A DNA stretch of 24,772 bases from an uncultured Bacteroidales bacterium (GTDB lineage Bacteria; Bacteroidota; Bacteroidia; Bacteroidales; Paludibacteraceae), in assembly GCA_934725535.1 (NCBI GenBank), contig CAKVBV010000036.1:1-24772 (forward strand), read 5' to 3'. Under the pieces are notes generated by a model, which saw only the letters and a list, made by a program, of their open reading frames with translations, had not been told where the DNA came from and ran no database searches. Below are positions 14,956 through 22,654 of the stretch, in pieces. How positions within the stretch are numbered: position 1 is the stretch's first letter; every line of letters starts with the position of its first letter. A program made the translations under genes and the position numbers.

Positions 14956-15744
14956 ATGATTGTCTATTTCTCGGGTACGGGCAACTCGCGTTATGTAGCA
15001 GAGACGATTGCCCAAATGATAAATGATAAGGCGGTTGCCATAGAAACGGCTTGCCCCTCTCTGCAATTAGCGGAAGGAGAGGCCTTCGGGGTGGTGGTAC
15101 CTACTTATTGTTGGGGACTGCCTGACATAGTAAGAGAATGGCTGAAATCCATTTGTGGTACATTGCTATCCGATACATATTGCTTTCTGGTAGTTACTTA
15201 TGGCACCACTACAGGGCAGATAGGAGTGCAATCCGATGAATTGCTGAGCCACCAGATAGGCAGACCTTTTGATGCACAATTCAGCGTCCGTATGCCGGAT
15301 GTGTGGACACCTATCTTTGATTTGTCCGATATGGCATCTGTGGCAAGAAAAGTACAATCCGCCAAAGCGGAAACGCAACGAGTGGCTCAAAAGATAGCCT
15401 TGCATACACTCGGCAAGCATATCCGTTGTACTATTCCGGCAACTATTGCAAGATTGTATTATCGTACATACGAGAAAAAGCGTCAAACATATCATCTGCA
15501 TGCGGAATCTACCTGTATCGGTTGCGGGTTGTGTGCCAAGCGTTGTCCGGTGCAGGCTATAGAGATGAGGTTAACCCAAGGGGCGGAAAAGAAATATCCC
15601 GAGTGGACGAAACCGCAATGCACAATGTGCCTGCGCTGCTTGCACCATTGCCCGAAATTTGCTATACAATACGACCGCAAAACCATTCACCATGGGCAAT
15701 ATACTTTTCAAAAATACAATAATTTGCAAAGAAACAACATATAA
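14956..15744 (+). CDS. EFR1-type flavodoxin/ferredoxin fusion protein
   Basis: The 262-residue product is predicted to be a cytoplasmic electron carrier. The N-terminal part (residues 1-150) is flavodoxin-like, with the FMN phosphate loop FSGTGNSRYVA at 5-15 and a PTYCWGLP stretch. The C-terminal part holds two 4Fe-4S clusters: CIGCGLCAKRCP (Cys 187, 190, 193, 197) and CTMCLRCLHHCP (Cys 222, 225, 228, 232). This layout matches the EFR1 family. Its redox partner is unknown. ATG 14956 begins 2 nt after the ileS stop, so it is very likely co-transcribed; why it follows ileS is not obvious. All eight cluster cysteines are present. Confidence 0.9.
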   Translation: MIVYFSGTGNSRYVAETIAQMINDKAVAIETACPSLQLAEGEAFGVVVPTYCWGLPDIVREWLKSICGTLLSDTYCFLVVTYGTTTGQIGVQSDELLSHQIGRPFDAQFSVRMPDVWTPIFDLSDMASVARKVQSAKAETQRVAQKIALHTLGKHIRCTIPATIARLYYRTYEKKRQTYHLHAESTCIGCGLCAKRCPVQAIEMRLTQGAEKKYPEWTKPQCTMCLRCLHHCPKFAIQYDRKTIHHGQYTFQKYNNLQRNNI

Positions 15745-15769
15745 GGAATAAACATAATAAAGTAATTCT

Positions 15770-16183
15770 ATGAAAAAGAATATCTTACGTATCGCCATCG
15801 TGGCACTGGTAGGAGCCTTAATGGCTTCGTGTGTGGGTGTGGAAGAACCTATGAATGGTAACATTGTCGGATTATGGTTGGAAGACGGCACGGAACACTA
15901 TGTGCGTTTTACCACAGAACAGGCAGACGCAACGTACCAGTATGGCTACGAGTGGGACGAGGCAGACAAAGTTACCGAAGAAGATGTACTGAACGACAAG
16001 CCAGGCAATGGTTGGTTCAAGTGGCTGTTGGAGAAACCGCAACTGACGGAAATCCATCTGATGAGCAATGGCGGTGCGGAAATTCCGAAGATTTACACCA
16101 TCACCAAACTCACAGAGACAGAACTGCAATACTACGAAAAGGATAAACCGAAAAACAAATTCTCCTTCTCACGTATGAAATAA
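15770..16183 (+). CDS. Small lipoprotein, lipocalin-like
   Basis: The 137-residue product begins with a lipoprotein signal peptide ending LMASC, so Cys21 should be lipidated and the protein anchored in the inner or outer membrane. The mature part opens with MNGNIVGLWLEDGTEHYVRFT, a GxW start typical of small Bacteroidota lipocalin-like lipoproteins, and continues with alternating beta strands (EIPKIYTITKL, ETELQYYEKD). The function is unknown. It starts 25 nt after the preceding gene; its stop overlaps the next start (TAATG), which implies translational coupling to the AsmA-like protein. Confidence 0.8.
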   Translation: MKKNILRIAIVALVGALMASCVGVEEPMNGNIVGLWLEDGTEHYVRFTTEQADATYQYGYEWDEADKVTEEDVLNDKPGNGWFKWLLEKPQLTEIHLMSNGGAEIPKIYTITKLTETELQYYEKDKPKNKFSFSRMK

Positions 16184-19100
16184 TGAAACGTTTCTGGAAG
16201 ATATTCGGTATCACACTCGGCGCAATAGTAGGTGTCGTGCTGATTGTGGTGTGCGTGGTTGCCTGGCTCATCTTTACCCCTGCACGTCTGACACCGATTG
16301 TGCGGCAGGTGGCGGACAAGTACATCACTTGCGAACACGCGTTGGGCGAGGTGGACCTGACTTTCTTCTCCACCTTCCCCGAGTTTGGTTTGCGCGTGGA
16401 CGGACTATATCTCATCAACCCCACAGCGGGCGCACAGAGCGATACGCTCTTGGTTGCACCCGAGGTGGTTGCTACGGTGAATGTAGTGGAGTTCTTGCGC
16501 CATAGCAATTTGGTTGTTAGGGAGTTGTCGCTTCCTGATGCGGTAGCGAATATCTATATTGCTGCCGACGGCACAACCAATTTCGATGTGTTTGCCCTCT
16601 CGTCTGACACCACGGCTGCGGACACCGTTTCTTCGGGACTGCCTTTCGACCAAATCAGTGTTGATGCTGCCCGTATCGAAGGGCGGTACATCTCTTTTGT
16701 GGACGAGAAAGACAGTATCTCCGCCTCGCTGGCAAACACCACGCTGGCGGCTCGTATCGGCAGTTGGGACGATGTGTTGCTCACGCTCCAATCGGAGGCG
16801 GTGAGTGCCATGCTCGGCGATACGCAATATGCAGACAGTCTGCAGGTGGCAGTTTCTTTGCCCGCCTCGGTGGACTTGGACAAGATGCACTTTGCGCTCC
16901 GCAAGGCGACGCTGCAAGTGAACGAGTTCGCCTTGCAGTTGGACGGAACCGCCGACCTTGCTGACTCTGTTTCTTTAGATATGCACGCGCGTGCGCACGA
17001 GTGGCAGATAGCACCTTTGCTGGCTCTTTTGCCCGTTTCGCTGACGGATATGCTCCGCGACATTGAGGTGGACGGGCGCATATCGTTTGTCGCGGGTGTA
17101 TGCGGGGTCTATAGCGGGTCGCAGATGCCGCTGGTGGACGCTCATTTGGTGCTGGAGGACGGGCGCGGCAAGTATGCCGCATTGCCATACACCTTGCGCG
17201 ATGTCGCCTTGGATGCCGATGCACATATCGACCTCAACGACGACAAGGCAAGTGCGGTACAGATACATTCGTTCACCGCAAAAACCTTGGATAGCAAAAT
17301 AGACGCCACGGGCGAAGTGTCCGAACTAATGGCGGATATGTTGCTTGACCTCGAACTGGACGCCGATTTGCACCTGCCCGACGTGGCGTATTTCCTGCCC
17401 GACAATATGCTTACCACAGGGCAGGGTCAGGGCAAGGTCAGGGCAAAGATACATTTGAGTGACCTCACGGATATGCGTTTGGAGCGCGGGCAGTTCAGCG
17501 GCGACATCCGCCTGCAAGGCGTGGATTTCCAAATGGACAGTATGTTGGCTAAACTGCCCGATACGCACCTGCAATTCACATTGCCCAACCCCAAGCCGTC
17601 GCGTAAGTCGGTCGGTTGGCTGGCGGCACAAGTGTCGTTGCAAAGTATTGATTTCGAGATGATTGATGCGCTTGCTGCACAACTCGGGCAAACCGATTTG
17701 CAACTTGAGGCAAGCAATATCTTGGGCAACAGTCCTGTCCTTTGCGCCACGCTCGGACTGCAGTCTGCTGCACCTCTGCACGCGGCAATGGATAGTATGG
17801 AGGCAACCGTCGCCGCCCCGCATCTGACCGCCTACGCAGAGTACAACACCAAGGACACCACTGCAGTGCCTACCTTGCAGGCGAACCTCTCGTTCGACGA
17901 CCTGCGCGGCTGCTACACGGATATACAGGCACATCTGTCCAAGTCTTCGCTGGAGGCGAACCTCCGTCCCGGCAAGCGTAACAAGTCCGTACCGCGTCTG
18001 GAGGCATCCGTCCGCACAAAGGCTCTTGAGGGCAAGATGGGCGATGATGTGCAGGTGAAGACGGCGGCACTGTCTCTCAAAGCGTCAGCACGTTACAACA
18101 AGCAGGGGGAGAACCTGCTCTTGCAATGGAACCCGAAACTGGATGTCGATCTGCAGTCGGGTGAGGCGCACTTGGCGGCTATCGGCAAGCCCGTTTATAT
18201 CCCGCAAATCACGTTCACCTATTCGAACAAAGACTTCCAAATCGCGCAGTCACAAGTGCAGGTGGGCAACTCCGACTTTGCCCTCTCGGGCGAGGTGCAG
18301 AACATCGGTGCATGGCTGCGCAAACAGGGTACTTTGGAGGGCGAACTGAACTTTGTCTCCGACCATACCGATGTCAATGAACTGATGGCACTCTGCTCTG
18401 CCGACTCGGGCAGCGAGGAGCAACCCGCGGAGGACAAAGAACAGGGAACCAAGAACGAAGAACAACAAACAAAGGATAGCACTACAGAAGAAGCCTCACC
18501 GTTCCTCGTGCCGCTCGGTGTGGATGTCGCGCTCAACACGCATATCAAAGAGGCGGTGGTGTTCAACGAGGTGGCGCATGACCTGAAAGGCAAACTCTAC
18601 ATCAAAGACGGCACACTCGTGCTGGACGAGATGGGTTTCGTCTGCAATGCCGCCAAACTGCAACTCACCGCCATGTACCGCACTCCGCGCCGCAACCATA
18701 TCTATGTCGGTTTCGACTACCACATGCTCGACATCGACATCGCTGAACTTATCCACATGATCCCGCAACTCGACTCTGTCGTGCCGATGTTGCGTGCTTT
18801 CAAGGGCGCGGCGGAGTTCCACCTTGCGGCGGAGACCTATACCAATGCCAAATACGAACTGAAGCCTTCCACCCTGCGCGGGGCATGCAGTATCTTCGGC
18901 AAAGACCTTGTCGTGATGGACAACGCAACGTTCAGCAAAATATCCAAGTTGCTGCTTTTCAACAAGAAAACAGAGAACAAAGTGGATAGTATCTCCGCCG
19001 AACTGACGGTCTATAAGAAGGAGATAGATGTCTATCCGTTCTGCGTCTCGCTGGACAACTATATGGTCGCTCTCGGCGGGCGGCACAACCTCGATATGAC

Positions 19101-19305
19101 TTTCGACTACGACATCAACGTCCTCTCGCCTATCTATTTGGGTGTGAACGTGTCGGGCAATATCGACGACCTTAAAATCAAGTTGGCGAAGTGCAAGTTC
19201 GCCAAAGACTTCCGTCCTGTCTTCCACGGCAAAGTGGACACCCAGTCAGCGGAACTCCGACAAATGATTCGCAACTCCATGCGTAAAAACGTAAAAATCA
19301 AGTAA
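16183..19305 (+). CDS. AsmA-family protein (bridge-like envelope lipid-transport type)
   Basis: The 1040-residue product has one N-terminal membrane helix (about residues 8-30, GITLGAIVGVVLIVVCVVAWLIF) followed by TPARLTPIVRQVADKYIT and FFSTFPEFGLRVDGL, the characteristic AsmA opening. The remainder is long, beta-rich and repetitive (for example LDLELDADLHLPDV, VNVSGNIDDLKIKLAK near the end), as in AsmA/YhdP-like proteins that span the periplasm and are thought to move phospholipids or affect outer-membrane assembly. A low-complexity stretch rich in E, Q, K and T (about 746-775) interrupts it and is encoded by a satellite-like tract. The ATG shares its A with the previous TAA stop. It is followed 2 nt later by the peptidase gene. 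Confidence 0.88.
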   Translation: MKRFWKIFGITLGAIVGVVLIVVCVVAWLIFTPARLTPIVRQVADKYITCEHALGEVDLTFFSTFPEFGLRVDGLYLINPTAGAQSDTLLVAPEVVATVNVVEFLRHSNLVVRELSLPDAVANIYIAADGTTNFDVFALSSDTTAADTVSSGLPFDQISVDAARIEGRYISFVDEKDSISASLANTTLAARIGSWDDVLLTLQSEAVSAMLGDTQYADSLQVAVSLPASVDLDKMHFALRKATLQVNEFALQLDGTADLADSVSLDMHARAHEWQIAPLLALLPVSLTDMLRDIEVDGRISFVAGVCGVYSGSQMPLVDAHLVLEDGRGKYAALPYTLRDVALDADAHIDLNDDKASAVQIHSFTAKTLDSKIDATGEVSELMADMLLDLELDADLHLPDVAYFLPDNMLTTGQGQGKVRAKIHLSDLTDMRLERGQFSGDIRLQGVDFQMDSMLAKLPDTHLQFTLPNPKPSRKSVGWLAAQVSLQSIDFEMIDALAAQLGQTDLQLEASNILGNSPVLCATLGLQSAAPLHAAMDSMEATVAAPHLTAYAEYNTKDTTAVPTLQANLSFDDLRGCYTDIQAHLSKSSLEANLRPGKRNKSVPRLEASVRTKALEGKMGDDVQVKTAALSLKASARYNKQGENLLLQWNPKLDVDLQSGEAHLAAIGKPVYIPQITFTYSNKDFQIAQSQVQVGNSDFALSGEVQNIGAWLRKQGTLEGELNFVSDHTDVNELMALCSADSGSEEQPAEDKEQGTKNEEQQTKDSTTEEASPFLVPLGVDVALNTHIKEAVVFNEVAHDLKGKLYIKDGTLVLDEMGFVCNAAKLQLTAMYRTPRRNHIYVGFDYHMLDIDIAELIHMIPQLDSVVPMLRAFKGAAEFHLAAETYTNAKYELKPSTLRGACSIFGKDLVVMDNATFSKISKLLLFNKKTENKVDSISAELTVYKKEIDVYPFCVSLDNYMVALGGRHNLDMTFDYDINVLSPIYLGVNVSGNIDDLKIKLAKCKFAKDFRPVFHGKVDTQSAELRQMIRNSMRKNVKIK
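18436..18475 (+). repeat. Satellite-like tract inside the AsmA-like gene
   Basis: A-rich tandem units near AACCAAGAACGAAGAACAAC are read in frame as DKEQGTKNEEQQTKD. Nothing like this composition occurs elsewhere in the gene. The insert lies in a stretch between two beta-rich parts. Confidence 0.6.
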
Positions 19306-19307
19306 AT

Positions 19308-21395
19308 ATGAAAAAATCAATCCTACTCGGCATCGCCGCAATCATGCTTATGGCTTGCAACAACGAGAACCCCTTCCTCACCCCGCAGAACACTCCGTAC
19401 GGGGTACCCGCTTTCGACAAAGTGAACGTGGAGCACTACATGCCTGCCTTCAAGGAGGCCATCGCTCAAAACGAGGCTGAAATCAACGCCATCGTCAACA
19501 ACCCCGAAGCACCGACCTTCGAGAACACCATTGTGGCTCTCGACCGCAGCGGTCTGCTGCTTGAGCAGGTCAGCGGTGTGTTCTTCAACGTCCTCGAGGC
19601 GGATGGCAACGACCAAATGAACGCCATCGCCAAAGAGGTATCCCCCATGCTGTCTGCCCTCAGCGACGGCATTCTGCTCAACGAAGGGCTCTTTGCACGT
19701 GTCAAAACCGTGTACGACCAGCGCGAATCGCTCAACCTCAACCCCGAGCAGATGCGTCTCCTCACCGAGACCTACAAGTCTTTCGCGCAGAACGGTGCCA
19801 ACCTGCCCGCTGACAAGAAAGCCCGCCTTATGGAAATCAACCAGGAATTGGGGCTCCTCTCCCTGCAATTCAGCAACAACGTAGTTGCCGAGACCAACGC
19901 CTACCAACTCTTTATCACCGACGAGAACCAACTCAAAGGGCTGCCCGAGAGTGCGAAAGCCGCTGCCAAAGAGGAGGCAACCGCTGCAGGTCGCCCCGAT
20001 GCTTGGCTCTTCACCCCCAAGCGCACCTCGTTCACGCCCGTACTCCAGTACTGCGAGAACCGCGAACTGCGCCGCGAGTTGCTAATGGCGTACACCACCC
20101 GCGGCAACCACGACAACGAGCACGACAACAAAGCCACCATCGTCAAGACCATGCAACTCCGCGTGGAGAAGGCGCACCTCTTCGGCTACGACTGCCCCGC
20201 TGACTATATCCTCTCCGATTGTATGGCGCACGATGCCAAGACCGTGGACGCTTTTCTTCAATCCGTTTGGGAGCCAAGCCTCGCTGCTGCCAAGCGCGAA
20301 GCCGCTGAACTGCAAACGCTTATGAATGAAGACCTCCCGGGCGAGACCCTCCAGCCGTGGGACTGGTGGTACTATGCCGAGAAACTCCGCAAGGCGAAAT
20401 ACGACCTCGACGAAGAGCAACTCAAGCCCTATTTCGAACTCAGCAACGTCCGTAACGGGGCTTTCCAACTGGCACACAGCCTCTACGGACTCAACTTCGA
20501 GCCGCTCACCGACATGCCCGTTTACAACCCCGAAGTCGAAGTCTTCAAGGTTACAGACGCTGACGGCAGTCTCGTGGGCATCCTCTACACCGACTATTTC
20601 CCCCGCGCAGGCAAACGCCCGGGCGCATGGATGAACAACATCTGCAACCAGTATGTGGACGCCAACGGTGTTGACCATCGCCCTGTCATCATCAACGTCG
20701 GCAACTTCAACAAGCCCACACAGGGTAACCCCTCGCTCCTTTCTATGGACGATGTCGAGACCCTCTTCCACGAGTTCGGGCACGCCCTCCACGGACTCAT
20801 GTCCAAGGCAACCTACAAGACGCTCGCAGGCACCAACACCCCGCGTGACTTCGTCGAACTGCCCTCGCAGTTCATGGAGAACTACTGCTACAACCCCGAC
20901 ATCATGAAGACCTACGCCCGCCACTACGCCACCGGCGAGGTCATGCCCGACGAACTGATTGCCAAAATCAACCGCGCCAAGACTTTCAACCAAGGCTTTG
21001 TAACCACCGAACTCCTCAGCGCGTCCATCCTCGACATGGACTACCACGAAATCACCACCACCGACTCTTTCGACGTTAATGCTTTCGAACAGGCTTCTAT
21101 GGAGAAGATGCACATGATACCGCAAATCATAACGCGCTATCGTTCAACGTTCTACAATCACATCTTCACCACGGGCTACGAGGCTGGCTACTACAGTTAT
21201 ACATGGTCGGCTGTCCTTGATGCAGACGCTTTCGCAGCCTTCGAAGAGACCGGCGATGTCCTCAATCCCGAGGTGGCGAAGCGTTTCCGCCATCTGTTGG
21301 AGCAGGGCGGTACCCGTGATGCAGCCGAACTCTATCAGGAGTTCCGCGGCAAACCCGCCGACCCCAAATACCTCCTCCAGCGCAAAGGTTTCTAA
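19308..21395 (+). CDS. dcp: M3-family metallopeptidase lipoprotein (peptidyl-dipeptidase Dcp-like)
   Basis: The 695-residue zinc peptidase is of the thimet oligopeptidase family and is expected to cut short peptides, probably releasing C-terminal dipeptides. The zinc site is complete: HEFGH at 488-492 and Glu517 in FVELPSQ, 29 residues after the first His. Also seen is the downstream substrate-loop motif FYNHIFTTGYEAGYYSYTWS. The N-terminus is a lipoprotein signal with lipobox LMAC (Cys17), so the enzyme should be membrane-anchored in the periplasm or on the outer membrane. Length fits the family. It begins 2 nt after the AsmA-like gene and is the last gene of the cluster. The exact subtype (Dcp versus oligopeptidase A) is not settled by eye. 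Confidence 0.92.
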   Translation: MKKSILLGIAAIMLMACNNENPFLTPQNTPYGVPAFDKVNVEHYMPAFKEAIAQNEAEINAIVNNPEAPTFENTIVALDRSGLLLEQVSGVFFNVLEADGNDQMNAIAKEVSPMLSALSDGILLNEGLFARVKTVYDQRESLNLNPEQMRLLTETYKSFAQNGANLPADKKARLMEINQELGLLSLQFSNNVVAETNAYQLFITDENQLKGLPESAKAAAKEEATAAGRPDAWLFTPKRTSFTPVLQYCENRELRRELLMAYTTRGNHDNEHDNKATIVKTMQLRVEKAHLFGYDCPADYILSDCMAHDAKTVDAFLQSVWEPSLAAAKREAAELQTLMNEDLPGETLQPWDWWYYAEKLRKAKYDLDEEQLKPYFELSNVRNGAFQLAHSLYGLNFEPLTDMPVYNPEVEVFKVTDADGSLVGILYTDYFPRAGKRPGAWMNNICNQYVDANGVDHRPVIINVGNFNKPTQGNPSLLSMDDVETLFHEFGHALHGLMSKATYKTLAGTNTPRDFVELPSQFMENYCYNPDIMKTYARHYATGEVMPDELIAKINRAKTFNQGFVTTELLSASILDMDYHEITTTDSFDVNAFEQASMEKMHMIPQIITRYRSTFYNHIFTTGYEAGYYSYTWSAVLDADAFAAFEETGDVLNPEVAKRFRHLLEQGGTRDAAELYQEFRGKPADPKYLLQRKGF

Positions 21396-21398
21396 TCT

Positions 21399-21419
21399 TT
21401 GCGTTAGGGAGCAACGCAA
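21399..21419 (+). terminator. Hairpin after the ileS-to-peptidase cluster
   Basis: TTGCGTT (21399-21405) pairs exactly with AACGCAA (21413-21419), 3 nt after the peptidase stop. There is no T-run. The position at the end of a long gene cluster supports termination. Confidence 0.4.
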
Positions 21420-21441
21420 CGTTGCATGACAGGTGTATGGG

Positions 21442-21480
21442 GACGACGCGTCTCGCGTCGTCAGTTGCTCGCAGGGCAAC
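21442..21480. repeat. REP-like hairpins, copy C
   Basis: GACGACGCG-TCT-CGCGTCGTC (21442-21462) is the third hairpin of the 411-524 cluster with a changed loop. It is followed by GTTGC/GCAAC (21464-21468 with 21476-21480). Confidence 0.75.
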
Positions 21481-21625
21481 CCATTAACGGTCTATTAACG
21501 GCAATTAACGGAGGCTCAATTTGTGGTCATTCACCCTACGTCATTATGGAAATTAATGGTTAATTATACGGTAATTATATGTTTATCATTGCATTAACGA
21601 TTAATTAACGGCTATTAACGGAGAC
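21481..21625. repeat. Spacer with repeated ATTAACGG units
   Basis: The octamer ATTAACGG occurs repeatedly (three times at about 21483-21512 and again at about 21600-21622), each followed by varied AT-rich sequence. The same octamer ends every large repeat unit at 10256-11105. No promoter matching TTTG-N20-TAnnTTTG was found here. Confidence 0.6.
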
Positions 21626-21635
21626 GGAAATTATC

Positions 21636-22400
21636 ATGAAGTACTGGCTTCGACATATCGCGCAATCAAGTCTGATGAGCCGTATCGTGCTCATCGGCTT
21701 GGGTGCGGCTATGTGGGTACCCTCGTTCTTCACGCCTGATTCCTTATGGGCATTGGTGGCTACCGTAGTTCTGGTTGCTGTCAATGCCTTTATGATGATG
21801 CGCATTTTCTACCAGGCGAACGTCACCAACCTGCCCTCGTTCTTCGTCCCCACCTCCTATTGGCTCCTTTGTTCCACCATGCCTTTCCTGCATACGTGTT
21901 GGCAGGGGCAGGTGGCGGTACTGGGTGCACAACTCACCTACCTCATTCTCCTGCGTATCGACTACCAGCACCAGCCCTTGCAGGAGGCGTTCCTCAGCAC
22001 GCTGGTCCTCTGCTGCACCTCGCTTGCCGTACCCGAGATTGTGGTCATCATCCCTGCCGTATGGCTCTATATGCTCTATCGTCACGTCATCACGTGGCGT
22101 GTGTTGGCGGCATCGCTCATTGGTATCGGCACTTTCGCGCTGTACTATGCCATTGCTATCTTCTTGGGCTGGACGGACCTCGCCGATGCCGACTGGTTCG
22201 CCCTCTCGCACCTCCCCGCATGGCTTGCCGTACTGCAGATGATACTGACCGCCATCGTCATCTATCTGCCTGTACGCTTTGCCAACATGCCCTCGGGCAT
22301 CATCTACATGGTGTCCGTCATCGTGGCAATAGCCGCTTGCATACTCTTGCAAACCCTCTCGCTCACTGGTCATACTATCCCCCTGTTAATCTCGGGTTAA
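21636..22400 (+). CDS. Multi-pass membrane protein of unknown function
   Basis: The 254-residue integral inner-membrane protein has about seven hydrophobic segments, for example IVLIGLGAAMWVPSFF, LWALVATVVLVAVNAFMM, IVVIIPAVWLYMLY, VLAASLIGIGTFALYYAIAI and IIYMVSVIVAIAACILL. Charged residues are few and lie between segments (RIDYQHQP, YRHVITWR). There is no signal peptide or catalytic motif. I do not recognise the family with confidence; it resembles the small Bacteroidota-specific membrane proteins that have no assigned role. ATG 21636 has GGAG 14 nt upstream. The stop codon lies inside the dispersed tandem repeat that follows. Confidence 0.75.
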   Translation: MKYWLRHIAQSSLMSRIVLIGLGAAMWVPSFFTPDSLWALVATVVLVAVNAFMMMRIFYQANVTNLPSFFVPTSYWLLCSTMPFLHTCWQGQVAVLGAQLTYLILLRIDYQHQPLQEAFLSTLVLCCTSLAVPEIVVIIPAVWLYMLYRHVITWRVLAASLIGIGTFALYYAIAIFLGWTDLADADWFALSHLPAWLAVLQMILTAIVIYLPVRFANMPSGIIYMVSVIVAIAACILLQTLSLTGHTIPLLISG

Positions 22401-22462
22401 GTGTATGACATTAGTATGAGATTAGTATGTGATTAGTATGTGATTAGTATGTGATTCAGCAA
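22396..22462. repeat. AT-rich tandem repeat (ATTAGTATGTG unit), copy B
   Basis: Near-identical to 237-303 (a few differences in 67 nt). It begins two bases before the stop codon of the membrane-protein gene, so the repeat supplies that stop (GGT-TAA). Confidence 0.85.
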
Positions 22463-22518
22463 GGGATAGGCTATGTATAAAAAGAATATACCATACGTTT
22501 TGTGCCAACGCATTGGGG

Positions 22519-22556
22519 GACGACGCGGCTCGCGTCGTCATGCGCCGCAGGCGCAT
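22519..22556. repeat. REP-like hairpins, copy D
   Basis: GACGACGCG-GCT-CGCGTCGTC (22519-22539) is followed at once by ATGCGCC-GCA-GGCGCAT (22540-22556). The first hairpin matches copies A and C. Confidence 0.8.
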
Positions 22557-22640
22557 CCTAAATCGTACATCGTACATCGTCAAATCGTAAATCATTGCAC
22601 CTCAAATCGTACATCGTAAATTCGTAAATCGTAAATCAAC
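22557..22640. repeat. Satellite of AATCGTAAATC / CGTACATCG units
   Basis: About ten imperfect units of AATCGTA(A/C)ATCGT type fill the 80 nt just upstream of the glycoside hydrolase gene. Simple satellites of this kind may vary in length between strains. No promoter of the TTTG-N20-TAnnTTTG type was found between it and the gene. Confidence 0.7.
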
Positions 22641-22654
22641 AATTAACCACTGAT

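Noticed and set aside
15611..15636. CAATGCACAATG-like sequence in the EFR1-type gene, resembling the satellite found in ileS
   Set aside because: These bases encode QCTMC of the second 4Fe-4S motif, which the family requires. The resemblance is only about 12 nt and is probably chance.
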